Positions 58,893 through 64,000 of a stretch of DNA of 64,000 bases are shown piece by piece. Every line of letters begins with the position of its first letter. Within the stretch, counting starts at the first letter, position 1. The translations under genes were made by a program, and so were the position numbers. The notes beneath the pieces were generated by a model. That model was not told the origin of the DNA. It did no database searches and was given only the letters and a program-made list of their open reading frames with translations. Source of the DNA: Arthrobacter sp. Soil764 (GTDB taxonomy: Bacteria; Actinomycetota; Actinomycetes; Actinomycetales; Micrococcaceae); assembly GCF_001428075.1 (NCBI RefSeq), contig NZ_LMSI01000024.1, positions 1-64,000 of the forward strand, in the 5' to 3' direction.

Positions 58893-59906
58893 ATGGCAAA
58901 AACCAGCAAGGGCCGGATGCCGCGCCTGGAAGACGTGGCCAAGGTGGCAGGCGTCTCCCACCAGACCGTCTCCCGTGTGGTGAACAACCACCCCAATGTC
59001 AGCAAGGCCACCCGGGAAAAGGTGGAGGCGGCCATTGCCGAGCTGGGATACCGGCGCAACACCGCCGCCCGGAGCCTGGTCACGCGGCGCTCGCAGACCA
59101 TTGGCGTGCTGGCAAGCGAGCTTTCCCAGTACGGCCCGGCGAACACCCTGCTGGGGGTTGAACATGCAGCGCGCAACGCCGGCTACTTCGTCAGCATCGC
59201 GGCCCTGCGGGAAGTCAACCGGGATGCCATCTCCAACGCCGTGGGCCACTTCATGGACCAGGCCGTGGACGGGATCGCCGTGCTGGTGCCGCACTCGGAC
59301 ACCCTTGCCGTACTGGAGCAGATGAATCTTCCCGTGCCCGTGGTGGCCGTGGGTTCGGCCGGCAGCGCTTCCGTTAGCGGCGCCATGGTGGACCAGCGGG
59401 CGGGCGCCAGGCTCGCCGTCGAACATCTCATCAAGGAGGGCCACCACCAGATCGGGCATATCGCCGGCCCCCCTGACTGGACGGACGGTGCCGAGCGGGC
59501 AGCGGGGTGGCGTGCCGCCCTCCGGGAGGCCGGACTGGATGAGTCCCTGCTGGTGGAAGGGGACTGGAGCGCGGGCAGCGGCTACGCGATCGGCCGCAAG
59601 CTCGCGTTCGGACGCACGGCCACTGCCATCTTCGTTGGCAATGACCAGATGGCCCTGGGCCTGCTGCGCGCCTTCACCGAAGCGGGGGTCAGGGTGCCCG
59701 ACGACGTCTCCGTGGTGGGCTTCGACGACCAGCCGGAGGCGGGGTACTTTACGCCTCCGCTGACCACCGTCCGCCAGGACTTCGAGGAGCTGGGACGCCG
59801 CTGCATGGACATCATGCTAAAGGAGATCGAGTCCGGCGCCGCCGTGAGCTCCACCGTGGTTCCGCCTGAACTGATCCTGCGCGCCAGCACGGCCGCCCCC
59901 GCTTAA
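58893..59906 (+). CDS. LacI-family transcriptional regulator
   Basis: 337 residues. N-terminal HTH RLEDVAKVAGVSHQTVSRVV and hinge NHPNVSKATREKVEAAIAELGYRRN, followed by a periplasmic-binding-like sugar sensor (TIGVLASELSQYGPANTLLG ... VPDDVSVVGFDDQPEAGYF). It has a separate upstream region and no adjacent sugar operon, so its target is unknown. ATG 58893 or ATG 58917 can start it; CACAAT lies 6 nt before the first, suggesting a leaderless message. Confidence 0.9.
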   Translation: MAKTSKGRMPRLEDVAKVAGVSHQTVSRVVNNHPNVSKATREKVEAAIAELGYRRNTAARSLVTRRSQTIGVLASELSQYGPANTLLGVEHAARNAGYFVSIAALREVNRDAISNAVGHFMDQAVDGIAVLVPHSDTLAVLEQMNLPVPVVAVGSAGSASVSGAMVDQRAGARLAVEHLIKEGHHQIGHIAGPPDWTDGAERAAGWRAALREAGLDESLLVEGDWSAGSGYAIGRKLAFGRTATAIFVGNDQMALGLLRAFTEAGVRVPDDVSVVGFDDQPEAGYFTPPLTTVRQDFEELGRRCMDIMLKEIESGAAVSSTVVPPELILRASTAAPA

Positions 59907-60040
59907 CCGGGCAGCTTTAGCGGCCCGCACAAGGAGCCCAAAAAATATCTCCATGAATCTGCATCCAAATCCGGGGTTGCGCCGGTAGTAGGAGTGTCAG
60001 CAAAAAACGCCCGGCAGCCGGGCCGTTCAAGGAGATGGAC

Positions 60041-60877
60041 ATGCGCAACAAAATCTTCACCGCAGGTGCCGGTGCAGCAGCCATTGCAGCCGCAATCGCT
60101 CTGGCCGGTCCGGCCCACGCAGCAGACGGGGACGCCCAGCTGTCCGTGCTGCACGGTGTTCCCGGACTGACCGTGGATGTGTGGGTCAACGGTGACCGCA
60201 CCCTGGATGACTTCGCCCCCGGAGCCCTTGCCGGGCCGCTGGCCCTGCCGGCCGGCACCTACGAGATCGCCATCACGGCAGCCGATGCCGCCGACGCCTC
60301 CGCGCCCGCCATTGGACCGGTCAGCGTAAACCTGGCTGCAAACGGAAACTACACGGCCGCAGCCCACCTGGGCGCTGACGGCAAGCCCACCGCCAGCCTG
60401 TTCACCAACGATGTGTCCCAAATCCCCGCAGGTAAAGGCAAACTGACCGTCCGGCACGCGGCCGCTGCCCCCGCCGTCGATGTCCTGGCAGGCGGCACCG
60501 CCGTCATCACCAACCTTGCCAACCCGAACGAAAAGACGCTCACCCTCGATCCCGGCACGGTCCCCGCCGCGGTGGCCGCCGCGGGCACCACCACCCCGGT
60601 GATTGGACCGGCGGACGTGGCAGTGGCCGAAGGGACGCACACCATCGTCTACGCCTGGGGCAGCCTGGCCGACCAGAACCTGAAACTCGCCGTCCAGACC
60701 ATCGAGGGCCTCCATTCCGCACCGGCATCGGTGCCCGGTGCCCTTGACGGTTCCGCGGCTTCCGGTGGAGCCGGCACTGCCGTTGCCACTGCCGGGTTTG
60801 GCTTTGCAGCGCTGGCCCTCCTCGCCGGGGCCGTGGGCGTAGCCCGCGCGGTCAACACCCGGCGGGCGCAGCTGTAA
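60041..60877 (+). CDS. DUF4397 domain surface protein
   Basis: 278 residues. Signal peptide (FTAGAGAAAIAAAIALAGPAHA), two DUF4397-like beta repeats (LSVLHGVPGLTVDVWVNG and LTVRHAAAAPAVDVLAGG), and a C-terminal membrane helix (FGFAALALLAGAVGVARAV) with a basic tail. It looks like a sortase-type anchor, but no LPxTG appears before the helix. AAGGAG favours ATG 60041 over ATG 60035. First gene of a cluster with a class F sortase, ECF sigma and anti-sigma; a hairpin separates it from the sortase gene. Confidence 0.85.
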   Translation: MRNKIFTAGAGAAAIAAAIALAGPAHAADGDAQLSVLHGVPGLTVDVWVNGDRTLDDFAPGALAGPLALPAGTYEIAITAADAADASAPAIGPVSVNLAANGNYTAAAHLGADGKPTASLFTNDVSQIPAGKGKLTVRHAAAAPAVDVLAGGTAVITNLANPNEKTLTLDPGTVPAAVAAAGTTTPVIGPADVAVAEGTHTIVYAWGSLADQNLKLAVQTIEGLHSAPASVPGALDGSAASGGAGTAVATAGFGFAALALLAGAVGVARAVNTRRAQL

Positions 60878-60908
60878 AACCGGGGCAGAAACCGGTTGAA
60901 GGGCCGAA

Positions 60909-60943
60909 CGCAGGGGCCCGGCCAGCACGGTCGGGCCCCTGCG
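60909..60943 (+). terminator. Hairpin between the DUF4397 and sortase genes
   Basis: Perfect 12-bp stem CGCAGGGGCCCG (60909-60920) / CGGGCCCCTGCG (60932-60943) with an 11-nt loop and no T run. It may be a partial terminator or an mRNA end that sets DUF4397 expression above that of the sortase. Confidence 0.55.
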
Positions 60944-60987
60944 CCGGACACCAAATAACAAGCAGCAACGGAAGGGAGGCGGCAGGC

Positions 60988-61764
60988 ATGAAGGCAGGCA
61001 CGACGCCGGCAGCGGAGTACCGCCGTCGCCGTCCGGCAGGTGGGGCGGCAGCAGCGATGGTGGCTGCGGCGGTGATTCTGGCCGGCTGCGGTTCCACCAG
61101 TTCCGGCAATTCCGGCAGCGTAAGCGGGCAGGCGGCCCAATCAACGGCTGCCACCATTGTTGCCGATCCCCCGCTTTCCCCACCGGCGCAGGGCTCTGCT
61201 GCCCCCAGCGGTCCGGCAGCCGTAACTGTCCCCACCGGACCGGCCGGTTCCCCAGGTCCTGCCGGCCCTTCCACCAGCCCGATCCCGGTCCGGCCTGCCA
61301 CTCTGCCGGCCGCCGCGGCGGTGCCGGCGCCAACGTCACTGGCCGTGGCGGGCACCGCCATCGACATGCCGGTGGTGGCCGGGGGAGTGTCCGCGGAGGG
61401 AGCGATGGAAATACCTGACGCCTTTGACCGCGCGGCCTGGTATAAATTCGGCCCGGCGCCGGGAGCGGCTGAGGGAACCGCCGTCATCGCCGGACACATC
61501 GACACGAAGTCGGACCGGGCGCCGTTCTCGGCGCTGAAGTCGCTCGCGGCCGGAACCTTGATCCGGGTGGGACGGGACGGGGCCGTCCCGCTCACCTACC
61601 GGGTGGTGGGAGTGGAAATGATGGCAAAGGACAAGTTCGACGGCGGCGCGCTGTTCCGCCGGTCCGGTCCGCACCAACTGAAACTGGTTACCTGCGGCGG
61701 CAGATGGCTGGACGAGCGCATGGACTACAGCGACAATGTGATTGTCACCGCAGTTCCTGAATGA
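60988..61764 (+). CDS. Class F sortase, predicted lipoprotein
   Basis: 258 residues. Sortase catalytic residues: His170 in VIAGHIDT, Cys236 in KLVTCGG, Arg244 in LDERMDYSDN. The N-terminus has basic residues, a hydrophobic stretch and a lipobox ending at Cys34 (VILAGCGS), followed by a long Ser/Pro/Ala-rich linker (35-115). Sortases usually have a plain transmembrane anchor; a lipid anchor is unusual. It should cleave and attach surface proteins, but the upstream DUF4397 neighbour has no visible LPxTG. Followed by an ECF sigma gene. Confidence 0.87.
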   Translation: MKAGTTPAAEYRRRRPAGGAAAAMVAAAVILAGCGSTSSGNSGSVSGQAAQSTAATIVADPPLSPPAQGSAAPSGPAAVTVPTGPAGSPGPAGPSTSPIPVRPATLPAAAAVPAPTSLAVAGTAIDMPVVAGGVSAEGAMEIPDAFDRAAWYKFGPAPGAAEGTAVIAGHIDTKSDRAPFSALKSLAAGTLIRVGRDGAVPLTYRVVGVEMMAKDKFDGGALFRRSGPHQLKLVTCGGRWLDERMDYSDNVIVTAVPE

Positions 61765-61845
61765 GCCGGTTCCTTCATGAGCCCGTTCCTGCATGATTGG
61801 TGGCCAGCCAGTAGCTCGTTCGCCGAAGCCGGGAAGGAGTTGCCT

Positions 61846-62424
61846 GTGACGCTTCCCGGGCACGCTTCCCGCGGGTGGGATGACGCTCTCACCGATTCCT
61901 TCCTGGCCGGGGATGAGCACGCGCTGGCAGCGGCCTACCGTGAATTCGCGCCCCTGGTGCACACCCTGGCCCTGCGTTCCCTGCCGGACAGGGCGGCGGC
62001 GGACGATGTGACCCAGGAGGTCTTCATCCGGGCCTGGCGCTCGCGGAACACCTTCAACCCGCAGGTGGCAAGGCTGCCTGCGTGGATCGTGGGAATCACG
62101 CGGAACGCTATCACCGACGCGCACTCGGCCGCGGCCCGGGAAGCACGAAAGGCCTTCGCGGCGGCCGGAGCCGGCATGGGGGAAGACACCGGCACAGGAA
62201 CAGAGGCAGCGGAAATGCTGGCGGACCGGCTGCTCCTGGACGGTGAATTGGAGAGGCTGGGCGAGCCGCAGGGGTCCATCATGAAGCTCGCCTTCTACGA
62301 GGACCTGACGCACGAGCAGATTTCACGCAAGCTGGGCCTTCCCCTTGGTACGGTCAAGAGCCACATCCGCCGGAGCCTGTCGCATTTACGAAGCAGATTG
62401 GAGGTAGACCATGCCGCATCTTGA
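61846..62424 (+). CDS. ECF-family RNA polymerase sigma factor
   Basis: 192 residues from GTG 61846, chosen for the strong AAGGAG 7 nt upstream; ATG 61777 would add 23 residues. Sigma region 2 (DSFLAGDEHALAAAYREF ... LPDRAAADDVTQEVFIRAW) and region 4 (LAFYEDLTHEQISRKLGLPLGTVKSHI). Overlaps the anti-sigma gene by 14 bp, the standard pairing. It probably directs this surface-protein/sortase cluster and itself, though no promoter consensus was checked. Confidence 0.92.
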   Translation: MTLPGHASRGWDDALTDSFLAGDEHALAAAYREFAPLVHTLALRSLPDRAAADDVTQEVFIRAWRSRNTFNPQVARLPAWIVGITRNAITDAHSAAAREARKAFAAAGAGMGEDTGTGTEAAEMLADRLLLDGELERLGEPQGSIMKLAFYEDLTHEQISRKLGLPLGTVKSHIRRSLSHLRSRLEVDHAAS

Positions 62425-63208
62425 TCCGGAACAGTTGAGCCTCCTTGCGCTCTATGACGGCTGGGAGGACCCGGCCGGCCGGGAGCACCTTGCTGCCTGC
62501 CCCGAATGCGCCGCCGACTACGCCGCCCTGCGCCGCACCGTGGATGCGGTGAAGACAACCCCTGACACCAGCCGCTTGACCGTCCCCGGACCGCAGGTAT
62601 GGGCTGGAATCCACCGGGAACTGGGTCTGTCCGAGTCGGTGCGGGAGGATCCGCTGTCCCCGGACTCGGCCAAGGGCGCGGCCGAGGGTGCGGCCAAGGA
62701 AACCCCCGCAGCCCCTGCCGTTAAGCCGGCACCTGCGCACGTGCCGCCGTCGAACGTGGTTCCCCTGCGCCGCCGCCGGACCTGGTGGCAGCGCCCCGGC
62801 ACTTGGGTGGCAGCTGCCGCGGCAGCCGTCCTGGTGATTGTTGGCGCCGTGTTGACGGTGACCCGTCCGCCCCAGCCCCAGCAGCTGGCCGCTGCCCAGC
62901 TGACACCGCTGGCCCAGCACTCCGCCGCAGGATCGGCCAAGGTGGTGACGGCCGGCGACGGGTCCCGCAACCTGGAAATCAACCTGGACAAGGATGAGGC
63001 CAAGGGCTACCAGGAGGTGTGGCTGATCGCCCCGGACCTTTCCCGGCTGGTCAGCCTGGGCGTCATGAACTCCACATCCGGAACCTTCCAGGTGCCCGCG
63101 GGCCTGGACCTCTCCCAGTACCCGGTGGTGGATGTGTCAGACGAGCCCATGGACGGCAACCCGGCGCATTCCAGCGTGAGCATCGCCAGGGGCACGCTTA
63201 CGTCCTGA
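62411..63208 (+). CDS. Anti-sigma factor with zinc-binding (ZAS) domain
   Basis: 265 residues. N-terminal anti-sigma domain with His26-x3-Cys30-x2-Cys33 (EHLAACPECA), a basic linker, one membrane helix (TWVAAAAAAVLVIVGAVLTV), and a C-terminal extracytoplasmic domain similar to anti-sigma-K (RskA) C-terminal domains (KGYQEVWLIAPDLSRLVSLG). It should hold the neighbouring sigma factor at the membrane until an outside signal triggers release. ATG overlaps the sigma gene stop region. Confidence 0.9.
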   Translation: MPHLDPEQLSLLALYDGWEDPAGREHLAACPECAADYAALRRTVDAVKTTPDTSRLTVPGPQVWAGIHRELGLSESVREDPLSPDSAKGAAEGAAKETPAAPAVKPAPAHVPPSNVVPLRRRRTWWQRPGTWVAAAAAAVLVIVGAVLTVTRPPQPQQLAAAQLTPLAQHSAAGSAKVVTAGDGSRNLEINLDKDEAKGYQEVWLIAPDLSRLVSLGVMNSTSGTFQVPAGLDLSQYPVVDVSDEPMDGNPAHSSVSIARGTLTS

Positions 63209-63710
63209 CGGGAGCCTGCCTCCGGCGCAGTGCCCGGGCCCACCGGCTGAGCCTGTTCCACCCCACCACAGTGGCGGCGGTAAGGAGTGCCGCGCCGGCA
63301 TGCAGATACAGCATCAGGTGCAGCGAGTGGGTTGCCGGGGAGGTGGGCGACGACGGGGCGTCCGGAGTGGGCGGCCCGCCATGGTCGTGGCCCGGCAACG
63401 GGACGGCACTGGCCGTGGCGAAGGCGGCGAAGGCCAGGTGCAGCAATTGCTGCGCGGCAGCGGCCGCCACCAGGACTGCCCAGCCGGGAAGCTGCGCCGA
63501 CGCCGGCCGGTTCCGCCGCAGGGCAAGTCGCTCCAGGACCACCGCCGCCAGGCTGAGCAACGCTGCCAGCGCCGCAACAATGGCGGCTGCGGGCGGCTGG
63601 CCCCCACCTGCAAGATGGGCAGCCAGTCCCGGGAGGGTGGCGAGTGGTCCGGCGAGCCAGCTGGGGGCGCTGATGAGGGCACGCCGGCCGTCCGGCTCTT
63701 CGCCTTCCAT
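63198..63710 (-). CDS. Four-span membrane protein of unknown function
   Basis: 170 residues. About four hydrophobic segments: APSWLAGPLATLPGLAAHLAG, AAAIVAALAALLSLAAVVLE, LPGWAVLVAAAAAQQLLHLAF and LHLMLYLHAGAALLTAATVVG. Between segments 3 and 4 a His/Asp/Gly loop (LPGHDHGGPPTPDAP) might bind metal. It overlaps the anti-sigma gene at its 3' end (11 bp, convergent). No named family; proteins of this kind often occur near copper genes, but no such genes are seen here. Confidence 0.72.
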   Translation of the reverse strand: MEGEEPDGRRALISAPSWLAGPLATLPGLAAHLAGGGQPPAAAIVAALAALLSLAAVVLERLALRRNRPASAQLPGWAVLVAAAAAQQLLHLAFAAFATASAVPLPGHDHGGPPTPDAPSSPTSPATHSLHLMLYLHAGAALLTAATVVGWNRLSRWARALRRRQAPVRT

Positions 63711-63783
63711 CCGTGCGCCCCCTCCCGCTGCTTGGTCCTGGTTCTCCCCTACCCAATCGGGCCGGCGTCAACCGTGAACCGCG

Positions 63784-64000
63784 TCAGCGGCCGAAGTGTG
63801 AGCGCGGTGCACCTTCCGGCAGCCGGTCCAGCAGCTCTTCTGCCACCTTGCGCACCTTGATGTTCCGGTGGCTCGACGCCTTTGCGAGGATGGAGAAGGC
63901 CTCCTCGTAGGAGCATCTGTTCTGCGCCATGATCACGCCGCAGGCAACGTTGATGGACGTGCGGCTGTCCAGGGCCGAGCGGAGGTCGGTGGCCAGCGAG
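63784..64000 (-). CDS. ANTAR-domain regulator, C-terminal fragment
   Basis: The right edge cuts the gene; 72 residues remain. They read LATDLRSALDSRTSINVACG, VIMAQNRCSYEEAFSILAKA, SSHRNIKVRKVAEELLDRL and end PRSHFGR. This is an ANTAR RNA-binding domain (AxxGxxMAxxxxxxEEAFxxL), which binds paired hairpins to prevent termination. In actinobacteria such domains are often fused to a GAF sensor; the N-terminal part lies outside the window. Confidence 0.85.
   Translation of the reverse strand, partial: SLATDLRSALDSRTSINVACGVIMAQNRCSYEEAFSILAKASSHRNIKVRKVAEELLDRLPEGAPRSHFGR

Overview
The window is high-GC actinobacterial DNA, most likely from the Arthrobacter/Pseudarthrobacter group (Micrococcaceae). 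Evidence: a DUF222-type HNH endonuclease end, Lsr2, ClpC, a Mycobacterium-type short ArgA, DisA, a GAF/ANTAR-type regulator end, frequent GTG starts, ATGA/GTGA stop-start overlaps, and several genes whose start codon lies 6-8 nt after a TANNNT -10 box (leaderless mRNAs). No prophage, IS element, CRISPR array or rRNA is visible; one tRNA-Lys(UUU) is present.

Layout. 1-3700: DUF222/HNH fragment, PfpI-like protein, multidrug MFS pump, alpha/beta hydrolase. 3750-13310: TetR regulator divergent from a tightly overlapped operon of APC permease, two DUF1989 (urea-carboxylase-associated) proteins, biotin carboxylase/carboxyltransferase and allophanate hydrolase. I read this as guanidine assimilation (guanidine to carboxyguanidine to allophanate to NH3 and CO2) rather than plain urea use. 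13285-19330: a second alpha/beta hydrolase related to the first, lysS with a small membrane protein, lsr2, clpC. 19734-25361: S9 peptidase, argA, the dhaKLM dihydroxyacetone phosphotransferase operon, and a tiny leaderless ORF. 25375-30565: lipoprotein, DUF3592 protein, mutY, membrane-anchored protein, disA, 2'-5' RNA ligase-like protein, small ORF. 30761-33610: prfC and an orphan beta-ketoacyl-ACP synthase.

33698-43713 is a D-glucarate regulon. A leftward operon kdgD, ketoglutarate-semialdehyde dehydrogenase, gudD and an MFS permease converts glucarate to 2-oxoglutarate. A LysR gene is divergent from a tripartite tricarboxylate transporter (tctCBA) plus a universal stress protein. The two promoter regions share a 51-bp element with identical spacing (TGATGC-N6-GGTATCAA-N16-CTTAGACAGGCATCA), which ties the orphan transporter to glucarate catabolism. 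This is the strongest new regulatory observation.

43725-56354: NUDIX hydrolase, a 79-aa protein behind a PHO-box-like repeat, orphan histidine kinase, radA, FUSC transporter, the pstSCAB phosphate operon with a PHO box, and the low-affinity Pit transporter with its DUF47 partner. 56749-64000: conserved actinobacterial protein, tRNA-Lys, M23 peptidase, YCII protein, LacI regulator, a four-gene cell-surface module (DUF4397 protein, class F sortase with a lipobox, ECF sigma, zinc anti-sigma), a membrane protein and the end of an ANTAR regulator.

All coordinates and motifs were read by eye. No database search, structure prediction or alignment program was run.
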